64,000 nt of DNA, taken from assembly GCA_023091665.1 (NCBI GenBank), contig JALJCQ010000030.1:1862501-1926500 (forward strand), given 5' to 3'. Origin of the DNA: Pythium myriotylum (taxonomy: Eukaryota; Oomycota; Peronosporomycetes; Pythiales; Pythiaceae). This document shows, piece by piece, positions 21,011 to 30,755 of this stretch (position 1 is the stretch's first letter; each line of letters begins with the position of its first letter). A program made the translations under genes and the position numbers. The notes below the pieces were generated by a model. It worked only from the letters and a program-made list of their open reading frames with translations. It was not told where the DNA came from and did not search any database.

Positions 21011-22641
21011 ATGCAATATTCGATTCGCATGGTCGAGCTGGTATCTCTGGGAGAGCTCTCAGCGCTCGCAGCCGCCGCGCCCACGGCGCGCAACTTCACT
21101 GCGGTGATCCAGCACATCACGTCCTCCAAGCGCATGCGCCTGGACCGCCACCGAGGCGGCGCGCCGTCCCGAGTCGCCTCTTACCACGTGATGCATCTGG
21201 CTGACAAAACCAAATCGTTTTTCAAACTGCTGTGTTGGGGAGACGCGCTTCCTATGTTGCGACGTGAGGACCACGATGGCATAGGGGACACATCGCTCTG
21301 TGTTGGAGACATTGTTCTTTTCTCCAAGTGAGTGCGGCGAAGAACTTTGAGCGTGGTTTGGGGTTTTCCTCTCACGCTCCCATGGTCAGATGCACTGTCA
21401 AGTCATTCCGAGGAAATGTAGAGGCACAATACACACGCCACTCTAGCGTTCAGTTGTTGTACCGGCGTGATCGCTACTTCAACACTCGTGATGTGAGGCT
21501 CAAGGATTTCTACCCGATGATCGATTGGTACAAGAAGCATCGTCACCAGTTCTTACTCATTGATATGCAGTCAGGTGAAGTGAGAGAACCAGTAACATCT
21601 ACACCACCTTCTGGGCCGTTTACTTTGATTCGGGGCCTCCGTGAAGACATGCTAGCAAGCTTGAAGTGCACGATCCTTGAAAACAAAAAGTCTGGGGATG
21701 AAGGAAGGCAGGTCATGCATGAGCAGAATTCGTCTGATTATGACGGAGCTCAGCTGCGGGAAGTAACCATGAAAGACGAAAGAAACGATACCATGACGCT
21801 GAACTTGTGGGATCAGTTCGCAGATTCCAAATTTGCAGCTCGCCTAGTCGCTCATCGTGGGCCTGTCGAAGTTATCGGTGTAATCATCAGCCTCAACTCT
21901 ATCTCCAACCAGCTCCTTGCCAACACAACTCCACGCACAGAGTTTCGCTTCATGAGTGGCGAAATGGTTGACATTGATTCTGCAGATAGCTCTAATTGCA
22001 AGCAATTGACCGTCACTAGTATCGCAGCTTTGAAAAGCTCTCATCTACACGAAGGATCTTTGGTGCTCGAAAATGTCACAATAGAGCACCTGCTGCTTTC
22101 TCGCTTCGTCGGCAAGACAAATCGCGTCGAGGCTAGCTTCGTTCCGCTGTTGCTCGAGTGCTTTTGCTTTGTTTGTGGTCTGACGTTACCGATTGATCAG
22201 ACGAATACGATACCCGAAGTGTACGGATCTTGTCAGAGTGGCTGTCGAGTGAAGCCTGGTGGAAGCGAGCGCAAGTGGCGATTCCGCCCAGTGCAAATGG
22301 TGCTCTGTGACACCAAGCAGGACCGACTCACAGTCACTGTTACAAGCGAAGTTCTCACTCACTTGTTGGGAAATATCGATCCCGGGCAGCTCGTCGACCC
22401 CCGCGCACGCGTTGATGGTCCGCTGGTTTTTGACCCCCACAGAATCTTGTCGAGATTGATGAATGCAATAACCCAAGCGAACTCTGCGTCCGTTAACCAA
22501 CTTTACCGTGTCCAGTTGAAGCGTGCTGCTGGTGATCATGTGCACCAACTGGATGATAGCTTTCGGCAAGAAGAATTACTCAGCCGCAAAGATACGTTCC
22601 TCGTTGTTGCTATATTGCCCATCACCGACCATCTATGGTGA
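21011..22641 (+). CDS. OB-fold ssDNA-binding-like protein (RPA1/MEIOB/SHLD2 class)
   Basis: Exons 21011-21327 and 21390-22641 join in phase (TCC AA | A TGC) after a GTGAGT donor, giving 522 residues. Two or three OB-like segments are suggested: SYHVMHLADKTKSFFKLLCWGD...GDIVLFSKCTVK, and LREVTMKDERNDTMTLNLWDQFAD with VEVIGVIIS. Near residue 370 a Cys4 cluster (CFCFVCG then CQSGC) sits inside another OB segment, as in the zinc-ribbon OB fold of RPA1 and of SHLD2-type proteins. A role in single-stranded DNA binding or repair is inferred from the fold only. ATGs at 21011 and 21029 are both possible starts. A structure search would decide the family. Confidence 0.55.
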
Positions 22642-22900
22642 CAATTACAAAGCGATATGAAGCCTCATTTGGGTTGCCTTCTACTTCGTCCTCGCGCTTG
22701 TACCAGGAATGGCTGCGAGAGCACGCAGAGAAAGAGATAATCGTGTAGCTATTCAAGTGACACTCGATCTTACGATCCCCTAGGACATTAAATAACGACA
22801 TGATAAAGGACGCAAAGGTGTCGACATTTTTGGTCGGAACTGGGTTCATCAGTATCAACGGCGTTTGGCCGAAGAGCCAAATTGAAGCTTGTTCTCGCAT
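22622..22900 (-). CDS. Hypothetical 92-residue protein
   Basis: An ATG-started minus-strand frame whose end overlaps the last 20 bases of the OB-fold gene. The product begins MREQASIWLFGQTPLILMNP and is mixed hydrophobic, with no domain I recognise. A spliced form ending differently is possible, since the second half is less protein-like. Neighbours give no hint of function. Low confidence. Confidence 0.3.
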   Translation of the reverse strand: MREQASIWLFGQTPLILMNPVPTKNVDTFASFIMSLFNVLGDRKIECHLNSYTIISFSACSRSHSWYKREDEVEGNPNEASYRFVIVTIDGR

Positions 22901-22970
22901 GGCAACTCGATCTCATTCTTGAATTTGAGAGCAGCAAGGAATACCAACTCCCCCCAAGAAGAAGATCTAC

Positions 22971-23279
22971 TTAGCTTTTTTCATTGACGTCAGTGGTCTC
23001 AACGTGGATTTCAGTCATCTGGAGTTGAGCGCTCAACTCCAGTGTGGGGTCACTGCCTGCGTTAAGGGCAATGGCAGCCTCTAGCGCTGTCCGGATGGAT
23101 TCTACTGTGCCCGCCAAGTATTCAGCGTAACTGAAAATATGGACTTCGTCGGTAGCGTTATCACCACCATCTATGGAATCCTGCTAGGTGAATGCTATAG
23201 GAAAGGTATGGAAAGAGAGGGAGGGACCTTTGGGGTTCTTGGAGTTTTGCAGACTGTCTGGATGGAATTGACCTCTCAT
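22971..23279 (-). CDS. Hypothetical 83-residue protein, two exons
   Basis: An exon from the ATG at 23279 to 23228 (MRGQFHPDSLQNSKNPK) and a second exon (23170-22971) join in phase 1 across a 57-base intron. The second exon reads as a compact acidic helical protein (HIFSYAEYLAGTVESIR, ALEAAIALNAG) ending at a TAA. Short length and helix content would fit a small complex subunit, but I recognise no family. Support is the codon-like second exon and the splice signals. Confidence 0.45.
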
Positions 23280-23399
23280 CTGTGTCCTAGCTCTACCCGA
23301 GGCTCGTTGTCTCTCTAAGCCTCGCCTATACCTTCTGAGAACCATCCACTTATCCTTGTCCCGCGCGGGGGCCGTGCACAAACCGTCCCTGGACTTCCA

Positions 23400-23878
23400 A
23401 CAAATGCTCCAATATGTGCTCCAGACCAAGAACTACGCAGCGTATACGTTTGCTCAACTAACGCCTCGGCCAGTCTGCTTGCAATCTCAAACGCGCGTAT
23501 GGTGCTGTATCAGCTAACTAGCGACTTCAACTCAAGCACACCAGAAATCCGTTTGCAATGAGGGAGTTGTTTGCTGCCCATCAGGCAAGTACTGCCAGCC
23601 ATGGAACCCGGGCTTCTACCAGTGCGTCCAGGTTCCGTCTAAGTGCCCCACTCAGCTCGCCGACACCGGCTTCCCTGGCAACGACATCGACAAGACTTGC
23701 GCTGGGACGGGTAAAAGATTGCTGCAACGCCTGTGATGCCAACAAGAACTGCAAGGCGTACATGTTCGCTTGTTCGTCAACTTTAAAGCAACGACGGCTC
23801 GCGGTGCCACCTCAAGAGCTTGCAGGCAACGGCAAAGGCAAGCGCAAGGCCCGAGCTGTGTCAGGCATGCGTTGAGCA
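23400..23878 (+). pseudogene. Decayed CBEL-like copy (PAN remnant, CBM1-PAN remnant)
   Basis: From 23540 the plus strand encodes CCPSGKYCQPWNPGFYQC and VQVPSKCPTQLAD, nearly identical to the second unit of the gene at 19496-20293. The frame shifts by one base near 23710, after which the PAN part continues in another frame (DCCNACDANKNCKAY), with a further small insertion near 23775 before an NGKGKRKARAVSG tail. At about 23405-23510 a weaker match to the first PAN domain (TKNYAAYTF) survives with stops. No signal peptide or intact frame remains, so this is a pseudogene of the cluster, on the opposite strand to its closest relative. Confidence 0.8.
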
Positions 23879-23879
23879 T

Positions 23880-24510
23880 CTTGGCGCTCGCGAATGGCAG
23901 GTTGATTGGGGGGCTGGGTGGCTTGGTAGTAATGCATGGAGAACCAACTGTCCGTTTACTGATGAATAGTGTAGTGAGCCCTTCTGCCTCCTGATCTTGA
24001 TTTTGGGATCTCTTCTGATGGTGAGCTTGAAGTTCCGGGAGGGGAAGAACTGGGTGCCATCGGGGTGGTTGTCCACACAAAAATGACCAAAGAGAACACC
24101 CCGCTGGATGCTGTTCCCCGAGACGAGGCAACACAGAGCGCCTCTGCTCACCTGCAATGATCGACAACGGACCTGGTGGCCACACGTTGAAAAATTCGTC
24201 GCCGAGAAGCGGGAAGCTGCAGCTTCAACCTCCCATAAAACATACAAGGTGTAGTCAATAGAGCTATCTCCGCGCTAACTACTCTTTTGGACTGCCTCCT
24301 GAACTTGATGTGTCACACACCCGCGAACTTTTGCCGAATGCTGACAGAGAACGCGACACGCCCATCGCCACCCTGGGGCATGGATTATTGGTCCACCACA
24401 GCGAGAGACGTTGAAGAGGGCATCAAGGCCACGCGGCTCTCGCAGATCCTCGCGCGGTCTCTCGCGATTCCACCCACGGTCTTTCGAAGACCTCACCACC
24501 TCCACTCTCC
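23880..24510. other. Intergenic region with unassigned open frames
   Basis: About 630 bases between the CBEL pseudogene and CBEL-like gene 2. Minus-strand frames near 23861-24247 are open but contain no motif I can place. They may be a fragment of an old gene or transposon. No terminal repeats were seen. Confidence 0.3.
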
Positions 24511-24527
24511 CTCATTCTCCAACTTCC
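24511..24527 (+). promoter_or_regulatory. Oomycete Inr + FPR core promoter of CBEL-like gene 2
   Basis: CTCATTCTCCAACTTCC lies about 50-65 bases before the ATG at 24577. It shares the block TCATTCTCCAACTT with the promoter of the paralogue at 20341-20359 and fits the oomycete initiator/FPR pattern. Confidence 0.7.
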
Positions 24528-24576
24528 TTCGACAAGCCCACTACCCAAGTACCGTTCCGGTCCAGCCACCATCACA

Positions 24577-25401
24577 ATGGTATCCATCCAAGTCCTCGTC
24601 GCTGCCACCACCATGCTCGGACTTGCTGCCGCGGACAGCTGCTCTACTGCCCCGTACGGCAAGTGCGGTTCCAACGCGAGCGGTCTGTCATGCTGCCCAG
24701 ACAAGTACTACTGCCAGCCTTGGGACGCTGGATTCTTCCAGTGCATGCCACAACCCGCGCAGTGCACGCAGCAGCTACCAAACACGGATCTCTATGGCAA
24801 CGACATCAAGACTGTGTACGGTATCCAGCCCAGCGAGTGCTGCACCCAGTGCACGCAGACGGCAGGCTGTGTCGCGTATACGTTCGTGAACAGCAACCCA
24901 GGCCAGCCGGCCTGCTACCTGAAGAGCGCCGTTGGGCCCATGAGCTCCAGCGTGGGGGCTGTTTCAGGATTTGTCAATGGAGGCACGACGCCAGCTCCCA
25001 CCACGCCAGCTCCCACCACGCCAGCTCCTACTACACCAACACCGACGAGCTCTTCTCCCACTTGCACAACGCCCGCCTTTGGTGGATGCGGGAACAGTAG
25101 CGGCTCAACCTGCTGCCCGAGCGGGTACTATTGCCAGCCGTGGAATCCAACGTACTACCAGTGCATCGCCACGCCTGCTCGCTGTTCAGCACAGCTGACG
25201 GATACGGACTTTTACGGCAACGACATCAAGACCGTATACGTCAGTCTGCCATCGCTCTGTTGCGACGAATGCGCCAACACCCCCGGCTGCAAGGCCTACA
25301 CGTATGTGAACAACAACCCAGGGCAGCCAGCCTGCTACTTGAAGAGCGCGGCCGGTCAGCCATCTCGTCTCGTCGGTGGTGTCTCGGGCAAGCTTAACTA
25401 A
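24577..25401 (+). CDS. CBEL-like secreted protein 2, two CBM1-PAN units with Thr/Pro linker
   Basis: Single exon, 274 residues. A signal peptide (MVSIQVLVAATTMLGLAAA) is followed by CBM1 (YGKCG...CCPDKYYCQPWD), PAN (YGNDIKTVYG...CCTQCTQ...CVAYTFVN...CYLK), then a Thr/Pro-rich linker and a second CBM1-PAN unit (GGCG...CCPSGYYCQPWN; YGNDIKTVY...CCDEC...CKAYTYVN). The linker resembles the O-glycosylated spacers of cellulases and replaces the Lys-rich linker of the paralogue at 19496. The protein is expected in the cell wall, holding it to cellulose and host surfaces. Both PAN units keep the conserved Cys set. Confidence 0.92.
   Translation: MVSIQVLVAATTMLGLAAADSCSTAPYGKCGSNASGLSCCPDKYYCQPWDAGFFQCMPQPAQCTQQLPNTDLYGNDIKTVYGIQPSECCTQCTQTAGCVAYTFVNSNPGQPACYLKSAVGPMSSSVGAVSGFVNGGTTPAPTTPAPTTPAPTTPTPTSSSPTCTTPAFGGCGNSSGSTCCPSGYYCQPWNPTYYQCIATPARCSAQLTDTDFYGNDIKTVYVSLPSLCCDECANTPGCKAYTYVNNNPGQPACYLKSAAGQPSRLVGGVSGKLN
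24991..25035 (+). repeat. 15-base tandem repeat encoding an APTTP linker
   Basis: Two exact copies and one diverged copy of CCAGCTCCCACCACG in tandem, in frame with CBEL-like gene 2, encode the Ala-Pro-Thr-Thr-Pro units of its linker. Unit number could vary between strains. Confidence 0.9.
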
Positions 25402-25556
25402 CCATGGTATCCTTCAGATGGATGGAATCAGTTAAACGGGCTCTCTTCCTCCCGAGTTTGCAAATGCATAAATCTCCACCATACATGTAATTCTTATGTC
25501 TATTTTGAGGCTTTACTGGTTGTGTGATCCCACGAGCAGACTAGAAAGCAGCTTCG

Positions 25557-27751
25557 ATGTCTAACAAGCGTTGCACGAGATCCTTCGATGACTTCTTCTC
25601 AGCCTTCGGGAAGTCTGTGCATGCTGATGTCCAGCTCCACGAAGGCGAGATTGTTGTTTCCGCCTCGACTAACCTCTTGAACGAAGCATTAACTCTCAGC
25701 TCCTCCGATGCGATTGATGGCCATCGCCAACCACTAAACCCCACAAAAGGCGCAGACTATGAATCCTCCGGTTTAAGACAAACAGCTCTACCAGAAGAAC
25801 GCCCTAATCCATCTCCAGTGGCCGGTGGCCCTCTACCACCTCATCTCGTAGCACTAATCGCTCTTCAAAGCTCGGATGGTAGCTGGACTTTTGACGACAA
25901 ATTCCGATTCGTGATTCGAGATGTAGCCAATCCTCCGCCGGCAGGAATTTCAGCGAAGCTCTGGGCGACAGCAGTTGTAACCACGATACTGAAGCAGTCC
26001 CCTGAGTACTTCAACCAACTTGAATCTGCGTACACAAAAGCCATGCTGCATGTCGATGACGATGTGCTCCGTCTTGCGAAATCCAACGTTGATGTTTCCG
26101 ATCTGGCAATGAGCAAAGTACGCCCCTAATGGAGGATGGAATGTGGACTGGATATAAATGATTCATATGAACAGATTCGACCATACCAAAACAACGAGGC
26201 CAGAGAGATCCGTGAGAAACTCGCACGGGAGGCTGCGGAAAAGCGTGCGAAGGAAGACGCTGAGGAACAACGTCTTGCATTGGAACGGAAGCGAGCCGTT
26301 TTTATCTCGAAGTACAGCTTGTTTCGAGCAAGACTCCTGCCGATGCAAGTGCAGGAACTCATGATCTCGTCCTACTCTTATGAAGTGCAGACAATCTATC
26401 CCGATTCGACGTCTCGAGCCAAGAAGTCGGTTCCGCCTATCGAGGTGGAAGTTCAAGCAGGCGACAAGGTGGAATGCTGCTGGCGACGAACGGATGGATC
26501 AAGGAAACCAAGTAGGCATAAGCAGTGGTGGCCGTGTCTGGTAAGTAGTCGCTTAGTAGTAAAGAAATTGTGACTAAAGGATCCACATTCACTTCAGGTA
26601 ACGGCATTCAATTTGGAAGCCAAGTGTGTCAACCTACTTTTCCTTGACGACCCTTTCGAGCGGGAGAGGAATGTTCGCCTGAAGCACGTGAGGATGAATG
26701 AATATGAAGCCAAAGACCGACGGTTGCAAGCTTTCGATAATCTTCGACGGAGTTGGGAATCTCCCACAAGGCTCCGTCAGGAGCTGTGCCGAGTTGAAAA
26801 TGTCAGTCCGTGAGCGCAAAGGCAGAGTCACACCATACTGATCAAATGAATTATTTCTTTAGGTCGCCAAGCAGCAAAGATGGCGACAACCATGGGAAAA
26901 ACGAGCACTGCCCAGCCAACTCAAGTCTACCTGCCATTCACATGCCGATTTGGCTGCCGTCAGTCCGGCGCACTATTCTCCACGACGGCGCCTGTATGTC
27001 ACACCTGAGTCGTTAAACGGTCAAACACGAGACTTGGAGTTAGAAGGCTTGCATCAAGGTTGTGTCAATGCTGCGCTTGTGTATGATAAGCATCTAAACG
27101 AACTTCAGTCAACCGTGAAGAAAGCGACGTGTGGGTATGCGAGGGCGACACTATTCCAGGAAAGGTTCCACGCATTCGACGACTTCCTTGACAAGGCAGT
27201 GAGTTTGATTGAGAAGTCGATTGTGGTGCTTCAATGCATTGAAGCTTGGGTAAATCACGAATCAACGCAACGACGCATTTTTGTGTGGCGTGGCGAGAAC
27301 TTTATTGCGGCTCTCATACAATCGTTGGACTTTCTTTCTGCTCACAAGGAAGTTGTCGAGTGGTATGGAGAGGACTTCGCCTTCTCATTGAACCCTTTCC
27401 TTAGGAGTGAGTCCATTAGGGACCTTGTGAAGGAAAGAGGGCTGCAGTTTACGTCGAAAATGAAACCATTAGTGCGAGAGAATCCTCTTCGATCTGCGGT
27501 TAGAGTGTAAATGTGGGAGACAGCGTCGTGGCACACGGATCTAATGAGCTGTTTTGATGTAGTTACGAATGCTCAAGGGTGATCGAAGCATGTCCCGGTC
27601 GGAAGACAATCAAATCCCGACATGGTGGCCGGAATCGCGCTATGATGCCGATCTTATCAACAGGATCGAGTGGGCAGAGCAAAACATTTTATCGCATCTG
27701 TTGGTAAACCATTTTGTATTCGCGGTCGGTGAGAAGAAATGTGAAGCGTAG
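25557..27751 (+). CDS. Chimeric protein: vWA5-like C-terminal region, Tudor-like segment, helical tail
   Basis: Exons 25557-26117, 26175-26540, 26598-26801, 26863-27495 and 27561-27751 (last border uncertain) stay in phase. Residues about 95-170 resemble the C-terminal tail of VIT/vWA5-type proteins (LVALIALQSSDGSWTFDD ... LWATAVVTTIL). After the first intron comes a Glu/Arg/Lys coiled coil (EIREKLAREAAEKRAKE). A chromatin- or Tudor-like beta segment (GDKVECCWRR ... WWPCLVTAF ... CVNLLFLDD) follows, then a long helical region. The first intron is 57 bases with a GTACGC donor. If it is not an intron, the locus holds two genes, the second starting at an exon beginning IRPYQNNEAREI. Function unknown. 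Confidence 0.5.
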
Positions 27752-27755
27752 ATGT

Positions 27756-28762
27756 TTACGACTGGTTTCTTGCTCTTGTTACTTGCTGTCGGTTTAGTTG
27801 GTAGGCCTCGACATGGTGATTAATGAAGTCATCTGTGTAAACTCTATCAGCCTTGATAAAACCATCGGGCGGCAAGTGGAAGTATGATCGCCCTCGAACA
27901 TCTTCCTTCGCTGAGGAGGGGTTGCTGTAGCCCCATTCGGGTTTTCCAAGGGGGGAACTTAGCTGAGAGATGGGTAGTGAGGATTCTATCTCGAACGAAA
28001 ACCAAAGTATCACATATGTCATCACTCCACCTCTCTGGCAATCATCGGGCGGTCTCGATACGGTTCATTGTCATAAGATGTCCTGCGTTCGATGGCAGAC
28101 TTTGCTTCCACTGTCGACGTTGGCTTGAATACTGCCTTCTGTCACCACTAGGCGCATAAGTGTTTTCGGTAACTGAAGGGAGAATAGCACTCAGTACTCA
28201 CGGAACGACTGTCAATGCAGCGAGATGAGCAGCCTGACGCTGGTTCTTCTCCTATGTGAGGTAGTGGTCCTGTTGCTGTTGGTGCGACTACTTGCTGCCG
28301 ACGAGCATTGGTGTGTTTGCACATAACAGCTGCCCGGAAAGAAGTCAAAGGTGGTGCGTTCTGGAACATCCCGTCCAACTACCAACGCCGATCCAAAACA
28401 CAAAGTCAGTTTCCACGAGACTTCAGTTGCACTACGGATCAAGCTACAAACAGGATCAACTGGAATGAAGCGACTTTCAACGTCTTCATGCCTTGATCGA
28501 GGCTGAGATTGCGCTCGGCCAGGGACCCCGCTTGCGTCTTGAACCAAAATGATACTGTCGCCTTCGGATCGACCGGCGCCAACTGCAGCCAGAGCTGGAA
28601 AGTGTCGCACTCGGCGGAAGTTGCTCACGTACGCGTCTTTGTATACGCGTTTCTCTCGGTCGTAAGCAAGGACGTCGGCCTTGTGGCTCATTCGGGCGAG
28701 CTGGTCAATGGCGCTGGTCAGGAGGTCTAAACAAAGGATACGATTCGCTGCATCTTGATTGG
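27756..28762 (-). CDS. Hypothetical multi-exon protein (borders unresolved)
   Basis: Several protein-like segments follow each other on the minus strand in changing frames, with plausible splice sites between them. In order: NQDAANRILCLDLLTSAIDQ near 28750-28620, APVDPKATVSFWFKTQAGS near 28590-28450, HTNARRQQVV...GEEPASG near 28330-28220, a YDNEPYRDRPMI segment near 28080, and a last exon with GKPEWGYSNPSSAKED and YFHLPPDGFI ending at the TAA at 27756. Introns would be unusually short (about 35-55 bases). I do not recognise the family. A 5' exon upstream of 28762 is likely, because no ATG begins the first segment. Confidence 0.4.
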
Positions 28763-30755
28763 TCTGTTAAGATTTTTAAACGACATTATGGTTGGTTGAA
28801 AGTAGACGATTTCTGAAACCAGAGGCACCAATCAGCAGCATCAAGTCAGTTGCCCAGCCCGCGCCGTCCGTTCTGCCCACGAAGAACGGTTCTTCTGGAC
28901 GGTTCAGCCAGGCGAAGTGTAGGTAGACTGAGTCAGACAGACCAGTAGATCTGTGTGGGTGGGCGTGGGGTCGCAGAGAGTCAGAGCGGCCGTTTCGTTT
29001 CTCTTCCTTCCTTTCTCGCGCCGCAGTCACTTTCCCGCGTTTTGTGGTGTCGTCAATGCGGCGGCGGCGGCGGCCTCGACACGGAGGCAGCGCCGGCGCC
29101 CCATGTGGCGAGGCCGAGAGCGAGCCAAGATACATGGGCAATTTCGTTCGAATCGTTGCAGCCATTAGTTAATGGCGAGCCCAGTTGCCGCACAAAGACC
29201 TGCGACACCTCGGCCGCCTCGCTTCTCGCTCGCTCGCTCGCGACGGGGTCGCTTTGAGATTCGCGAGAGAACAAGCCGGGATGGACGATGTCGAATCGAA
29301 ACCATGCGTGATCAAGTCACTTGGCGGAGAAGTACTGGATTCAAGTGAAGAATATCTTGTGGTCGCCACTTGGGGTGGCAGCCGCACTGACTTCCGATCT
29401 ACGAGGAAGATACTTTTTTCGGGCAGCATGAACCCTTTTCTCGCTCGCCTCTGAAGGAGAAGCCCTAAACGTTCATTGAATCCGGGCGAGGAAGCAACCA
29501 ATCACGTCTGATTATTTCACATCTTTCCCCGGATGCCCCTAGGAACTGGCCCTTTTCTGGTGGATCGGGACCGCCGAGCTGGCTCCTGTCGTCCGTCCAC
29601 GTCGAGTTGTGTGCCCCAACCCGTGACACTGTCCCTGACAGACTGTGGCCAACTGTGGGGGAAGGCCCATCCCTCAACGCGGCCGTCAAAGATCCAATCG
29701 CAGCAGCAGATCCACCACCACAGACGTGGGCAGGCTCGCGACCTTGGGGCTGCCCAGAAGCACACATCATCTGTCTGATCCAGATTATCGAGAGGGGCTG
29801 AGAAGCGACAGGGGGAAAGTGAGGGTAATCCCTCCCCCGGTTCTTTCGCTGAGATGACGGACGGACAACTGAACAGGCCCCGTTGTCGCAGGCCTCGCAA
29901 GAATGCGCGAAGAAGCTCGGGCCAGACCTCTACGAACAGCTCTCGTTCCGCTGTCGCTGGCTCCCGAAGCTGACGTCGAAGGATCTCCATGTGGTGGCTC
30001 GATCCGTACGGCGAAGTGTGTCACGTTGCTGCTTCCGATTCTGCATAGCACGACACGACGATGTTGCTTGTGGTTCCATGTCCCGCTTCTGCAACGCTCA
30101 AGTCTGCACCATTACTGCCCTACCCCCGACGTGAGTGCACCAACAGCCCTAGCCCTTGTGAGCCTTGACCATCTCTTGAGCAAAGCGAGACTGAACCATG
30201 TCTTCGCCGAGCCAAACTAGCCATCTCGTTCTCTTCACCGACTCACTCGTACAGACACCCGCGCTCGGCGACCCAGATCGCTCTCGGAGACATTCCAGCA
30301 CCGACACTCTCCAGCGAACAAGACCGAGAACAGACGCGAAAGCGAAGCGACCTCGGAAGATCGCCGCGCGCAAGACAGGTACGCCAAGATTTGACCGGGT
30401 GGTGAGCGGTGTCGCGGATCTATTTCGGAGCTCGGTCTCGACGCCTGTGGACGGTGCTGCCCCAACCGCATGGAACTACTCGCTGTCGCTCGCAGCGAGT
30501 GCGGGTTGGGGCGGCGGCATCTGCTGGTGGCTGCGAGATGGTGTCGTCGAGACCCCTTGCCCCACCGTAAAACCCTCACCCCTCGCCCGGGGCGTTTCCT
30601 CAACCCAGCGTTGGCTCATTTGGGGTCTCTCCCGTTCAATCTTCTGCAGGTTCTGACTCCTGTCGCCTCAACAACGAACTACGCCTCGATCTTGAGCGAG
30701 CAGTCGCGAAGATCGTTCTCGCGAGCCAGACGAGGATCCAACGCCGCCGCGCACC
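28763..30755. other. GC-rich stretch without a supported gene
   Basis: About 2 kb upstream of the Myb gene. Many overlapping open frames exist on both strands (for example minus 28776-29165, plus 30198-30656), as expected from high GC, but none carries a recognised domain. A GCG/GCC triplet run lies near 29055-29075. The part next to 30755 is probably 5' leader and promoter of the Myb gene. A first exon of the minus-strand gene at 27756-28762 may also lie here. Confidence 0.35.

Noticed and set aside
23184..23429. 81-residue minus-strand frame
   Set aside because: Starts at a non-ATG codon and overlaps the CBEL pseudogene remnant; only its 3' part contributes (out of the long frame) to the two-exon gene 22971-23279.
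23861..24247. 128-residue minus-strand frame between CBEL genes
   Set aside because: No start codon context, domain or splice-consistent partner could be identified; left as unassigned.
24991..25035. Short tandem repeat considered as CRISPR-like
   Set aside because: No spacers; repeats are directly adjacent, in frame and encode a Thr/Pro linker.
29517..29990. 157-residue minus-strand frame and overlapping plus frames
   Set aside because: Composition follows GC content, no domain, conflicting frames on both strands.
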